NCBI RefSeq assembly: GCF_000382425.1
Contig: NZ_KB908291.1
Location: 248,001 to 312,000 of the forward strand
Length of the DNA: 64,000 nt
Direction: 5' to 3'
DNA from: Empedobacter brevis NBRC 14943 = ATCC 43319
GTDB lineage: Bacteria > Bacteroidota > Bacteroidia > Flavobacteriales > Weeksellaceae
The position numbers were made by a program, and so were the translations under genes. How positions within the stretch are numbered: position 1 is the stretch's first letter; each line of letters starts with the position of its first letter. The notes beneath the pieces are model-generated. The model ran no database searches and was not told the DNA's origin. It saw nothing but the letters and a program-made list of their open reading frames with translations. This document shows positions 25,663 to 35,055 of this stretch, one piece after another.

Positions 25663-27126
25663 TTATTTGTTTTTATTTTCCCAGAAAGTGGCATTTTTAA
25701 TTCCGATCTCTTTAGGATTAAAGCCGGGGTTTTTAATTCCCTTTTTGCGCTTTTCCTTGTAATCTTTCCAGACTTTAAGACCAACTCCGCTTAACAGTAA
25801 AATTGCGATGACATTTACCCAAGCCATTAAGCCGACACCAATATCACCGATTGCCCAAGCAGTTTCAGCTGTTTTGATGGTTCCATAATAAGTCGCTCCT
25901 AAAAAGCAAATTCTTAAAATCCATACATAAACCTTTCTGTTTCCTTTTTTGAAAATGTAGGTAATATTCGTTTCTGCATAATAGTAATACGCCATAATTG
26001 TTGTGAAAGCAAAAAAGAATAAGGCAATCGCAACAAAGCTATTTCCGAAAGATGGAAAATGATAAGAAACAGCTGCTTGAGTAAAACCTGTGTAGTCAAT
26101 TCCCGGAATATTTTGTGTGATAAAACTACCCGCTTTTTCAGGATGACTAACGTTATATTTACCGGTAAACAATATCATAAAAGCAGTAGCTGTACAAACA
26201 AATAAAGTATCAATGTAAACTGAAAATGCTTGTACCAAACCTTGTTGTGCAGGGTGATTAACTTCCGCAGCAGCAGCAGCATGTGGAGCCGTCCCTTGTC
26301 CTGCCTCGTTCGAGTAAATACCACGTTTTATTCCCCATGCGATTGCAGATCCAAATACACCGCTATATAGAGATTCTTGGTTAAATGCTGACGAAAGGAT
26401 TAATTTTAAAACAGAAGGAATTTGATGAAAGTTCATCCCAATAATAATAAATGCCATCAAAATATAAGCACCTGCCATAAATGGAACGATAAATTCAGAA
26501 GCTTGTCCTAAACGTTTTACACCTCCAAAAATAATTAAAGCCAATAATCCGATGATGATAAAACCGACAATGTTGATTGGAATACCAACGAAGTGATAGA
26601 GAGGAACATCAAAAGCATTATTCAAAGCAGAAGAAATACTGTTCGATTGTACTCCGGGTAATAGAAGCCCACAACTGATAATTGTGATGATTGCAAATAA
26701 TATAGCATACCATTTAATTCCTAATCCTTTTTCGATGTAGTAGGATGGGCCACCTCTGTATTCGCCATCAATTTCTTGTTTATAAACCTGCCCCAAAGTT
26801 GATTCTATAAAAGCTGAGGCACTTCCTAAAAAAGCAATGAACCACATCCAGAAAATAGCTCCGGGACCTCCCATCGCAATGGCTGTTGCTACACCTACAA
26901 TGTTTCCGGTTCCAACCCGACCGGAAATGGCCAAAGAAAAAGCTTGAAAAGGTGTAATTCCTTTAGCAGATTTTTTCCCGCTAAAAAGAAGGCGTACCAT
27001 ATCTTTTATGTAGACAATTTGTAAAAATCCTGTTCGGATAGAGAAGTAGATTCCTGTTAAGGCGCAAAGTCCAATTAAAGCATACGACCATACGTAGCTA
27101 CTTATGATATTGATGATATCATCCAT
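25663..27126 (-). CDS. agcS: Alanine/glycine:cation symporter (AGCS family)
   Basis: 487-aa inner membrane transporter with about eleven hydrophobic helices. The AGCS signature SGRVGTGNIVGVATAIAMGG (about residues 75-95) and FWMWFIAFLGSASAFIE are present, followed by EYRGGPSYYIEKGLG and the later NEAGQGTAPHAAAAA. It imports alanine and/or glycine with Na+ or H+. It is a single gene, convergent with the yceI unit; the 236-base gap upstream holds its promoter region (not resolved) and the uvrD terminator. Confidence 0.92.
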   Translation of the reverse strand: MDDIINIISSYVWSYALIGLCALTGIYFSIRTGFLQIVYIKDMVRLLFSGKKSAKGITPFQAFSLAISGRVGTGNIVGVATAIAMGGPGAIFWMWFIAFLGSASAFIESTLGQVYKQEIDGEYRGGPSYYIEKGLGIKWYAILFAIITIISCGLLLPGVQSNSISSALNNAFDVPLYHFVGIPINIVGFIIIGLLALIIFGGVKRLGQASEFIVPFMAGAYILMAFIIIGMNFHQIPSVLKLILSSAFNQESLYSGVFGSAIAWGIKRGIYSNEAGQGTAPHAAAAAEVNHPAQQGLVQAFSVYIDTLFVCTATAFMILFTGKYNVSHPEKAGSFITQNIPGIDYTGFTQAAVSYHFPSFGNSFVAIALFFFAFTTIMAYYYYAETNITYIFKKGNRKVYVWILRICFLGATYYGTIKTAETAWAIGDIGVGLMAWVNVIAILLLSGVGLKVWKDYKEKRKKGIKNPGFNPKEIGIKNATFWENKNK

Positions 27127-27310
27127 TTGAGTATAAAATTTTTTGTTCTTGTGTTTATTTGTTCTGCTAAAATGCTAAAAAAATCTTAATAATGATATTT
27201 ATTATGTCTATTTATTCAAAAAAAGAGAAAATCTAAATGTATGTAGAATTTATTTTAATTTTAATACTATTTAAATGAACTATTTAATTAGTGTGATATA
27301 AAATGTTTAA

Positions 27311-27357
27311 AATCAATAAAAAAGGCTGCATTAATTATGCAGCCTTTTTTATTGATT
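27311..27357 (-). terminator. Long-stem terminator after uvrD
   Basis: A stem of about 21 base pairs (AATCAATAAAAAAGGCTGCAT with its complement) encloses a five-base loop; on the minus strand it ends in a T-tract, six bases beyond the uvrD stop. Confidence 0.85.
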
Positions 27358-27362
27358 TGATG

Positions 27363-29705
27363 TTAACGAATAACTTTAAGTTTTGCGAAATTTAAAAGTA
27401 ATTTCTTTTCTCCGGCATTATCAAAATGAATAATTGCTTTCATATCTGAAGGCTCTCCTTGCAGATCTTTTACAACTCCACGTCCGAAACGATCATGAAC
27501 AACAACCTGGCCAATTTGTAAACCCTGTGAGTTGCTTGCTACTGATCCGGTGTTTTTAGTTTGATTAACCGGTTTAAAATTTGCTTTTGGTTGAGCCGGT
27601 TCTACACGTGCTCTAGGATTTGGTCTTGCGACAGATTTTTCCCGTTGTTGATAATGTTGAGGAGTTGGTTCATCACCAAATAAATCTGCAGATAAACCAC
27701 TATTATTACTTGCTCTGGCAGAAATATTCAGATTTTTCCATTCTAAGAAATCATCATCGATTTCTTCTAGAAAACGGGAAGGTTCACAATCGATAATTTT
27801 CCCCCAACGAAAGCGAGAAACAGAATACGTCATATAAGCTACTTTTTCGGCACGTGTTAAAGCAACATAAAATAAACGACGCTCTTCTTCTAATTCAGCA
27901 CGAGTATTGACACTCATCATCGAAGGAAAAAGATTTTCTTCTAAACCAGCAATAAATACAACCGGAAATTCAAGCCCCTTTGCTAAATGGACAGTCATCA
28001 AATTAACTTTGTTATTATCGTCTTCTTCGTTATCTGCGTCTGTAGCTAAAGCAATATTTTCTAAGAAACCGGCCAAAGAAGCGTCTCCTTCATCCAATTG
28101 TTGTTGTTCTTCTACATAACCCTGAATTGAATTTAATAATTCTTGTACATTTTCCAAACGAGAAACTCCTTCCGGAGTAGAATCTTCTTTCAACGCATTC
28201 AACAATTGTGTTGTTTTTGCCATTTCCATTGTTACTTCATAGACGTCATGCGACTTTAACATCACCTGGAAACGCTTAATCATCAAGACAAAATCATTTA
28301 ATTTGTTAGCAGTTCCTGCGTTAATCCCAATTGTTGGCGCGTACATTGCGATATTTTCTATCAATGAGAATAAACTGATTTGATGCTGGTCTGCAGCGAC
28401 CAAAAGTTTTGAAATAGTTGTTTGCCCAATTCCACGTGCAGGATAATTGATTGTACGCAATAAAGCTTCTTCATCATTTTGATTAATCAATAAGCGCATA
28501 TAACCGACCATGTCTTTGATCTCTTTTCGCTGATAAAAAGATGTTCCTCCATAAACACGGTACTGAATTCCTCTTTTTCTTAAGGCTTCCTCTAATGCAC
28601 GTGATTGCGCATTTGTCCGATAAAGAATGGCAAAATCTTTTGGTTGAAGATGTTCATTCATCTGTCTTTCCCAAATTTGCGTTGCAATATAACGGGCCTC
28701 ATCAGCGTCAGAAAGTCCACGATAAACAGCTATTTTTTCACCGGTTTCATTAGCTGTCCAAACGTTTTTTTCTAATTGATCCTGATTCTGTTTGATAATC
28801 TGATTTGCTGCTTCAACAATCATTTGTGTTGAACGGTAATTTTGTTCAAGTGGATATAATTTAGCATCTGGGTAGTCTGATTTAAACGATAAGATATTTC
28901 GAATATTTGCACCACGGAACGCATAAATAGATTGTGCATCATCACCAACCACACAAAGGTTTTCATAACGAGAAGCTAATGCTTTTACGATCAGGTACTG
29001 CGAATGATTGGTATCCTGATACTCATCTACCATAATGTATTTGAAACGTTCCTGGTATTTTGCTAAAACTTCCGGAAAACGGGTCAAAATTTCGTTGGTG
29101 CGCAACAATAAGTCATCAAAATCCATTGCACCGGATTTGAAACAACGGTCCACATAAGCTCTGTAAATGTCCCCCATACGAGGTTTCATGGCTTCATTAT
29201 CAGCTTCAATTAACGCTTGATTATTGTGGTAAGCACGAACAGTAATCAAATTGTTTTTATATTGTGAAATACGACCTAAAACTTGTTTCGGCTTATAAAT
29301 ATCTTTATCCAAATGCATTTCGTTGATAATCTTTGTCATAACGGAAACAGCATCTTGTTGATCATAAATTGTAAAATCTGATGGGTATCCCAATAAAGGA
29401 GCTTCTACTCGAAGAATTCGTGCAAAAACAGAGTGAAAAGTACCCATCCAAAGAGCTTTAGCATTTGATTCGCCAACAACTTGTCCAATACGTTCTTTCA
29501 TTTCACGTGCAGCTTTGTTTGTGAAGGTTAATGACAAAATGTTAAAAGCATCAACTCCTTTGTTTAGTAAATGAGCAATTCGATAGGTTAAAACTCTTGT
29601 TTTCCCCGAACCGGCACCAGCAATTACCATAACAGGACCTTCGGTGGCTTCTACAGCTAATCGCTGTGGTTCGTTCAGTTTTTCTAAATAATTTTCTTCC
29701 ATCAT
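27363..29705 (-). CDS. uvrD: UvrD/PcrA-family superfamily 1 DNA helicase
   Basis: About 780-aa 3'-5' DNA helicase for nucleotide excision repair, mismatch repair or replication-fork work. Motifs: LNEPQRLAVEA, Walker A AGAGSGKT, TFTNKAAREMKER, DEYQDTN, VVGDDAQSIYAFRGA, LEQNYRST, MTVHLAKGLEFPVVF and FYVALTRAE. The C-terminus has a Tudor-like PcrA end (VVHDRFGRGVVKDLQGE) that in PcrA contacts RNA polymerase. The nominal first codon at 29711 is TTG lying within a TAACTTTG promoter element, so ATG 29705 or 29702 is the start and the mRNA is probably leaderless. Confidence 0.93.
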   Translation of the reverse strand: MMEENYLEKLNEPQRLAVEATEGPVMVIAGAGSGKTRVLTYRIAHLLNKGVDAFNILSLTFTNKAAREMKERIGQVVGESNAKALWMGTFHSVFARILRVEAPLLGYPSDFTIYDQQDAVSVMTKIINEMHLDKDIYKPKQVLGRISQYKNNLITVRAYHNNQALIEADNEAMKPRMGDIYRAYVDRCFKSGAMDFDDLLLRTNEILTRFPEVLAKYQERFKYIMVDEYQDTNHSQYLIVKALASRYENLCVVGDDAQSIYAFRGANIRNILSFKSDYPDAKLYPLEQNYRSTQMIVEAANQIIKQNQDQLEKNVWTANETGEKIAVYRGLSDADEARYIATQIWERQMNEHLQPKDFAILYRTNAQSRALEEALRKRGIQYRVYGGTSFYQRKEIKDMVGYMRLLINQNDEEALLRTINYPARGIGQTTISKLLVAADQHQISLFSLIENIAMYAPTIGINAGTANKLNDFVLMIKRFQVMLKSHDVYEVTMEMAKTTQLLNALKEDSTPEGVSRLENVQELLNSIQGYVEEQQQLDEGDASLAGFLENIALATDADNEEDDNNKVNLMTVHLAKGLEFPVVFIAGLEENLFPSMMSVNTRAELEEERRLFYVALTRAEKVAYMTYSVSRFRWGKIIDCEPSRFLEEIDDDFLEWKNLNISARASNNSGLSADLFGDEPTPQHYQQREKSVARPNPRARVEPAQPKANFKPVNQTKNTGSVASNSQGLQIGQVVVHDRFGRGVVKDLQGEPSDMKAIIHFDNAGEKKLLLNFAKLKVIR

Positions 29706-29708
29706 TTG

Positions 29709-29716
29709 CAAAGTTA
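29709..29716 (-). promoter_or_regulatory. TAnnTTTG -7 element for uvrD
   Basis: On the minus strand TAACTTTG followed by CA lies three bases before ATG 29705. It rules out the TTG at 29711 and predicts transcription starting about at the ATG. Confidence 0.6.
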
Positions 29717-29897
29717 ACCTTTGTGTTGAAAAGGATAAAATAAATTTAAAAGATTATCTGTCTTTCAGAATAGGAGTATTGATAAAATGGCGTAATTATA
29801 AAATTATATTATAAACAGATAGAAAATTCATACCAATTGAAGAACGTATCGTTATTTTAATATAGAAATAATCTGTATATTTACACAAATTTTTTAT

Positions 29898-30350
29898 ATG
29901 ACAAATGAATCAGTAAAATCAAGTAATTACGAAGTAGTAAAGCAAGTGTTTACGAATTTCTTGGAAGAACATGGCCACCGTAAAACACCTGAGCGCTATG
30001 CTATTTTAGAAGAAATATATTTTACAGATGATCATTTTGATATTGATATGTTGTATATCAAAATGAAAAATAAGAAATATCGCGTTAGTCGTGCTACATT
30101 ATACAATACGATAGAATTGTTGATGGATGCTAAATTGGTACGTAAACACCAATTTGGAGATCAGCAGGCACATTACGAAAAATCATATTTTGATAAAAAT
30201 CATGATCATATCATTTTGTCTGACACAGGAGAGGTATTGGAATTCTGTGATCCTAGAATTCAATCGATCAAACAAACCATAGAAGAAGTTTTTGATATCA
30301 AAATAGACAATCATTCGTTGTATTTTTATGGTACACGAAATAAAAAATAA
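29898..30350 (+). CDS. fur: Fur-family transcriptional regulator
   Basis: 150-aa Fur-family metal-dependent DNA-binding protein. The winged helix contains [14 protein letters not shown] and [15 protein letters not shown]; the dimerisation domain keeps AHYEK and the HDH metal site (H102, D103, H104), followed by [11 protein letters not shown]. The structural zinc CxxC usually found just after HDH is missing: the segment reads IILSDTG, with Leu and Thr where Cys are expected, and no second CxxC occurs at the C-terminus. Convergent with a Dyp-type peroxidase. Iron sensing is likely but PerR-like or other specificity cannot be excluded. Confidence 0.85.
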   Translation: MTNESVKSSNYEVVKQVFTNFLEEHGHRKTPERYAILEEIYFTDDHFDIDMLYIKMKNKKYRVSRATLYNTIELLMDAKLVRKHQFGDQQAHYEKSYFDKNHDHIILSDTGEVLEFCDPRIQSIKQTIEEVFDIKIDNHSLYFYGTRNKK

Positions 30351-30351
30351 T

Positions 30352-30386
30352 AAAAAAACCTTTTACTCTCAGTAAAAGGTTTTTTT
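30352..30386. terminator. Convergent terminator between fur and dyp
   Basis: AAAAAAACCTTTTACT pairs with AGTAAAAGGTTTTTTT around a three-base loop. Symmetric tracts suggest use in both directions. Confidence 0.9.
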
Positions 30387-30393
30387 ATTGGGA

Positions 30394-31314
30394 TTAATTG
30401 GATAGTTCATCTAATAAATCAAAAGAAGGAACAAAAAATAGAGTTCCGGTTTTAGCTTCGCTGAAATCTAAAATACGGTCGTAGTTCCCAGCAGGCTCTC
30501 CAATAAACATACGCTCTAACATTTCTTCAACAATACTAAATTTTCTTGCATAAGCGATAAAATATGTTCCCATTTCATTGGTAGACATATTGCCAAAAGG
30601 CATATTATCGCGAACAATTTTTTTATCATCACCAACATTCGCTAAGGCTGAATGCGAGTTAGAAGGTTTCTCTTCATCGTCCATTTCGATGTCATCTGTT
30701 TTTGTTCGCCCAATGACTTTTTCTTGCTCCGAAACAGCTAAGTTTTTCCAGGCTTGCATATTATGAATATATTTTTGAACGAATAAATAACTTCCGTCTT
30801 GATAGTTGATGTCTTCTTCTCCAATTAAACCAAAAGCTATTCTTTCTTCACCTTGCGGATTTTCAGTTCCATCTACAAAACCTAGAATACTGCGCCCATC
30901 CCAATACCTAAAGCCATGAATTTCTTCTTGGCAAATAGCAACATCGTTTAATAAATCGGTTAAATTAGAAACAATATCAATGCAATAACTTTTATGAGTA
31001 GAGCGTATATGAAAGTGAATATCTGCTTTTGTAGAAATTGCTTGGTGTTTTTCTCCTTTAATTGTCTGAAAAGGTTTTAATTCTTTTGGTAATGGTTGAG
31101 GGAGATCAAGTTTAAGCCATGCGTCGTAACTAATTCCTAAAATGACACTAGATTGTGTTCCGGGAAATCGTGTATTGGCAGTGTGGTTTAGATTGATAAC
31201 CAATGAACAAAGGTCTTTAAAGATAGCTTTATAGTTGGTGTTTTCTTTGAAATTCCAAACCATAAAAACAGTGTTGGTATTAGGAGAATCTAATACATTT
31301 TGATGTTTAGGCAT
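30394..31314 (-). CDS. Dyp-type heme peroxidase
   Basis: 306-aa dye-decolorizing peroxidase, probably class B (short, no signal peptide, so cytoplasmic). Key features: GFVDGTENP (distal GxxDG motif with catalytic Asp), proximal heme His in SNSHSALANV, and the distal Arg in IVRDNMPFGN. It oxidises substrates with H2O2 or may take part in heme handling. The C-terminus shows no obvious encapsulin-targeting tail and no encapsulin gene is in the window. It faces the fur gene across a shared terminator, which fits iron or oxidative-stress context. Confidence 0.9.
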   Translation of the reverse strand: MPKHQNVLDSPNTNTVFMVWNFKENTNYKAIFKDLCSLVINLNHTANTRFPGTQSSVILGISYDAWLKLDLPQPLPKELKPFQTIKGEKHQAISTKADIHFHIRSTHKSYCIDIVSNLTDLLNDVAICQEEIHGFRYWDGRSILGFVDGTENPQGEERIAFGLIGEEDINYQDGSYLFVQKYIHNMQAWKNLAVSEQEKVIGRTKTDDIEMDDEEKPSNSHSALANVGDDKKIVRDNMPFGNMSTNEMGTYFIAYARKFSIVEEMLERMFIGEPAGNYDRILDFSEAKTGTLFFVPSFDLLDELSN

Positions 31315-31593
31315 TTTACTTTATTTAATCTTGTATGAAGTTAATGATTTTAAAGCGGAATGAAAGAAACAATGCGCATTTTTTTAATTGAATTTTGGTT
31401 GAAAATACTAAATGATAGAAGTATTTATTTTAGGAAAATTTTAAGTATAACAGCCATGTTTTAACTGTATAAATAATTTTTAGGACTAAAAAAATAATAC
31501 TAATTTTGGCTAGCACTTTTTACAAGTGTAATAATGATCAAATAAAAAAATAAGTAATTGTTAATTAATTATATAAATAGTCAGAAAACAAAG

Positions 31594-33231
31594 ATGAGAG
31601 TGACCTTATTACTTTCATGTTTTATGACATTAAGTATTTTTGCTCAGCAAAAACCTAAAAAAGCAAAAGTTGTTCTGAAACATGCTGATTTAGTTGAACG
31701 CTATCCCGATCGTTTTGAAGGAAATCAGTTCTTAACAGGAAATGTTGTACTTGAGTATAAAGGAGATTTGGTTCAGGCGGACAGTGCAGTTTTGTACCAA
31801 GATAAAAATTTGGCGGTTGTTTGGTCCAATGCTAAATTGGTGAGTAAAGACAAAACAATTTCTGCAGACAAAATGGAATATGATGGAAATACAACCATTG
31901 CAAAAGCATTTAAAAATGTGGTATTGACAGATCCAACTTCTCGTATTACAGCAGATTATATGGATTATAATCGGACAACAGAAATTGCAACAGGAATTGG
32001 GAAAGTAGAGGTGAAAACGCCAACACAGCAAATCAGTTCCGAAAAAATGATTTATGAACGATTGACAGGAAATATCATTGTGAATGATACGTACAAGACA
32101 ATTGGTTCGGACGGAACTTTAGTTGAAGGACGGAATGTGGTGTACAATGTAAAATCTAAATCGGCAAATTTTGGTTCAGAAGTTTTTATCACGAATAAAG
32201 ACTATACCATTTATTCGAGAAAGATGACAACGAATGATATCACCGGAATCACAACATTTCGTGATTATTCAAAAATTACACGCCGCAACGATCCTACACA
32301 ATATATTATCACTTCTGATGGGGACTTTAATAAAAAAACAGGAGAAGCTTGGCTAAGAAGCAATTCAAAAGTCTACTATCAGAATAAAACCCTAACAGCT
32401 AAGAATCTTTATTTTAATGACAAAACCGGGTTTGGAAAAGGAGAAGGAGATGTTTTTTTAGATGACCCACTTGAAAAAAGATTCTTGAAAGGAGATTATG
32501 GAGAAGCATTCAAATATTTAGATTCTGCTTTTGTTACAAAAAATGCATATGCTGTAAAAGCATTTGATAAAGATTCCCTATACATTAGTGCTGATACATT
32601 ATTAGCTGTAAAACGTCACGATGTAGATTCAACTTCTCTTGTAAAAGCATTTCATAAAGCTCGTTTTTATAAATCGAATGCAAATGGTAAAGCAGATTCT
32701 TTGATTTATAATCAAACGAAAGGACTGATGCAGTTTTACAAAGATCCTATTCTTTGGTCCGGAGATAATCAGGTTACAGGCGATTTTATTGAAGCTTATA
32801 CAAATGCCAAAACGGAAAAAATAGATTCGATGAAAGTTTTCAATAATGCATTTGTGATTGCAAAAGTAGATTCACTTGCTGAGAACGAATTTCATCAAAT
32901 CAAAGGAAAATATTTAACGGTTTTGTTTCAGGATGATAAAATAGATTTTATTAATGTGGAAGAAAATGCAGTCGCTTTGACCTATATGGATGATACAGAT
33001 CAAAAAACGAAAGTAAAAGAACGATATGGAGTTAACATTTCGTATTGTGGTATTATAGAAGTTGATGTGGTAGGAAAAGATGTTGAAATGGTGGGATGTC
33101 GTATAAAATCGGATGGAAAAATGTATCCTTTGTCTAAATTTCCTGAAGAAATGCGTTATTTACCTGATTTTAAGTGGAGAATTTCTGAACGTTTAAACAA
33201 ATGGCGGGATATTTTTATCGAAGCGAAATAA
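31594..33231 (+). CDS. OstA-like (LptA/LptD N-domain-like) protein
   Basis: 545 aa from ATG 31594, which directly begins a signal peptide (MRVTLLLSCFMTLSIFAQ); the TTG at 31558 would add 12 residues before it. The mature protein consists of repeated OstA/LptA-type beta-jellyroll strands, for example FEGNQFLTGNVVLEYKGD, ISADKMEYDGNTTIAKAFKNVVLTD and GIGKVEVKTPTQQ. Such proteins bridge the periplasm in lipopolysaccharide transport. No LptD barrel is attached. It is followed by a lipoprotein gene 39 bases downstream. The roughly 280-base gap upstream shows no recognisable promoter or other feature. Confidence 0.85.
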   Translation: MRVTLLLSCFMTLSIFAQQKPKKAKVVLKHADLVERYPDRFEGNQFLTGNVVLEYKGDLVQADSAVLYQDKNLAVVWSNAKLVSKDKTISADKMEYDGNTTIAKAFKNVVLTDPTSRITADYMDYNRTTEIATGIGKVEVKTPTQQISSEKMIYERLTGNIIVNDTYKTIGSDGTLVEGRNVVYNVKSKSANFGSEVFITNKDYTIYSRKMTTNDITGITTFRDYSKITRRNDPTQYIITSDGDFNKKTGEAWLRSNSKVYYQNKTLTAKNLYFNDKTGFGKGEGDVFLDDPLEKRFLKGDYGEAFKYLDSAFVTKNAYAVKAFDKDSLYISADTLLAVKRHDVDSTSLVKAFHKARFYKSNANGKADSLIYNQTKGLMQFYKDPILWSGDNQVTGDFIEAYTNAKTEKIDSMKVFNNAFVIAKVDSLAENEFHQIKGKYLTVLFQDDKIDFINVEENAVALTYMDDTDQKTKVKERYGVNISYCGIIEVDVVGKDVEMVGCRIKSDGKMYPLSKFPEEMRYLPDFKWRISERLNKWRDIFIEAK

Positions 33232-33270
33232 TCTTTTCATAAATTAATCGTTTAATTTTTAAAACTATTC

Positions 33271-33819
33271 ATGAAAACAACATCTATCATATTATCTCTT
33301 TTATTATTGTCAAGCTGTTATACGTATAAAGTATTTGATCCTGAAGAATATGCAGCTGAATTAGCGAAAAAAAATGAGCAAACGACTAATTTAAAAGAAA
33401 GAAGTCGTTCTAAATCTGATATCGCAGAATTAAGAAGAGAACGTATGAATTCCAATCAAAATGCAAGTAGATCTTCTGCTACTGCAATAGATGAGGAAGG
33501 AGGGCCTGTTGTTCAAAAAACTAAAGAAGATACAGAAAAGCCTATCATAGATCCTTCTACAATTAAAATTACGGATATAATTAAACCGGATCAGTTTTAT
33601 AAAGTTGATTCACAAGGTAAAGAGTATACGATAGAGGCAAAGCAATGGAAAGCTGATACCTTGTATGCGGTTGTAAAAGGAACAGCAAAAGAGTTGAAGT
33701 TTCACAAAGACGATATTTCTACATTCAAAATAAGAAAATTTTCAAAAGGTAAATCAGATGCTTTAACTGTTGCTGCCTATGCAATGGGCGGAGCAGCTGT
33801 ACTTTTATTATTAAAATAA
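33271..33819 (+). CDS. Lipoprotein, unknown function
   Basis: 182 aa with a lipoprotein signal (LLLLSSC lipobox, Cys about residue 16). The first half of the mature part is charged and low-complexity (NLKERSRSKSDIAELRRERMNS), the second is a small beta domain (DSQGKEYTIEAKQWKADTLYAVVKGTAKELKFH), and a C-terminal hydrophobic stretch (ALTVAAYAMGGAAVLLLLK) may insert in a membrane. Lies between the OstA-like gene and an aminotransferase gene that begins two bases later. Confidence 0.75.
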   Translation: MKTTSIILSLLLLSSCYTYKVFDPEEYAAELAKKNEQTTNLKERSRSKSDIAELRRERMNSNQNASRSSATAIDEEGGPVVQKTKEDTEKPIIDPSTIKITDIIKPDQFYKVDSQGKEYTIEAKQWKADTLYAVVKGTAKELKFHKDDISTFKIRKFSKGKSDALTVAAYAMGGAAVLLLLK

Positions 33820-33821
33820 AA

Positions 33822-35009
33822 ATGGGAACATTAAAAGAAGAATTTTTCAAATACCAGGCACAAACCACAAATTTTGCATCCGGTTTTGAAGTTGATTATG
33901 CAAAAGGCTCTTATATCTATGGAAAGGATGGAAGAGCCTATCTTGATTTTGTAGCTGGTGTTTCAGTGAATACACTTGGACATAGCCATCCTCGAATTAA
34001 TGAGGCAATTATAGAACAAGTTAACAAATATATGCATGTTGCAGTTTACGGTGAATATGCACAAGAAAAACCCGTAGAATTATGCAAGCGTTTAGTTGAT
34101 TCTACGCCAGAAGGTTTAGATCAGGTATATCTTGTAAACTCAGGAACTGAAGCTATTGAAGCTTCTCTTAAATTAGCCAAACGTTTTACTGGCCGTCGTC
34201 AGTTGATTTCTTTTCGAAATGCTTATCATGGTAATACACATGGTTCATTGAGCGTATCGGGAGACGAACGAAAAAAATCTGCTTTCAGACCATTATTGCC
34301 TGAGGTTTATTTTATAGATTTTAACAACGAAGAAGATTTACAAAAAATTACAAAAGAAACTGCAGGAGTTATTGTTGAAAGTATTCGTGGAGCATCAGGT
34401 TTCCGTTTGCCGGAGAACAACTTTTTTATGAAGTTGAAGAAACGTTGCGAAGAAGTTGGAGCTTTATTGATTATGGATGAAATTCAACCGGGATTTGGAC
34501 GTACCGGAAAACTTTTTGGGTTTGAGCATTTTGGTATTGTTCCTGATATCGTTGCAATGGGAAAAGGAATGGCAAGTGGTTTACCTGTTGGGGCATTTAT
34601 GACCTCTGATAAGATTATGAGTTCGTTGAAACAAAATCCGCAGTTAGGGCATATTACAACATTTGGAGGGAATCCTGTAATTGCAGCTGCTGCTTTAGAA
34701 CTATTAAATGTTTTAGAAGATGAAAAGTTAATGGAGGATATTGACCGCAAAGAACAATTGTTCAGAGAGCATCTTCAACATCCAAAAATTAAAAAAATTC
34801 ATGGAAAAGGTTTGATGTTAGCACCAGAAGTGAAAGATGTGGATTATGCATTGCGTGTTGCGGCAGAATGCATGAATCGTGGATTAATTATTTTTTGGTT
34901 AATGTACAGCATCGAAACATTACGCATCACACCTCCAATTAATATTTCTGATGAAGATATCGTAAAAGGTTGTGAGATTTTGAAATCTGTTTTAGATGAC
35001 TTAGATTAG
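33822..35009 (+). CDS. Class III PLP-dependent aminotransferase
   Basis: 395-aa cytosolic aminotransferase of the acetylornithine/ornithine/4-aminobutyrate group. Features: LDFVAGVSVNTLGHSHP, LVNSGTEAIEASLKLAKRFTG, NAYHGNTHGSLS, IMDEIQPGFGRTGKLFG and the PLP lysine in VAMGKGMASGLPVGAF. The normally conserved E-P-(V/I)-(Q/R) segment reads VIVESIRGASGF here, so the substrate is uncertain. It begins two bases after a lipoprotein gene and ends the unit at a strong terminator. Confidence 0.88.
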   Translation: MGTLKEEFFKYQAQTTNFASGFEVDYAKGSYIYGKDGRAYLDFVAGVSVNTLGHSHPRINEAIIEQVNKYMHVAVYGEYAQEKPVELCKRLVDSTPEGLDQVYLVNSGTEAIEASLKLAKRFTGRRQLISFRNAYHGNTHGSLSVSGDERKKSAFRPLLPEVYFIDFNNEEDLQKITKETAGVIVESIRGASGFRLPENNFFMKLKKRCEEVGALLIMDEIQPGFGRTGKLFGFEHFGIVPDIVAMGKGMASGLPVGAFMTSDKIMSSLKQNPQLGHITTFGGNPVIAAAALELLNVLEDEKLMEDIDRKEQLFREHLQHPKIKKIHGKGLMLAPEVKDVDYALRVAAECMNRGLIIFWLMYSIETLRITPPINISDEDIVKGCEILKSVLDDLD

Positions 35010-35018
35010 ATAAAAAAT

Positions 35019-35052
35019 AAAAAGAGCATCATTTAAATGATGCTCTTTTTAT
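35019..35052. terminator. Convergent terminator
   Basis: AAAAAGAGCATCATTT pairs with AAATGATGCTCTTTTT with almost no loop, in AT tracts, between the aminotransferase and the minus-strand methyltransferase. Confidence 0.85.
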
Positions 35053-35055
35053 TTT

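Noticed and set aside
30394-31314. Encapsulin cargo role for the Dyp peroxidase
   Set aside because: No encapsulin gene is in the window and the C-terminus lacks an obvious targeting tail.
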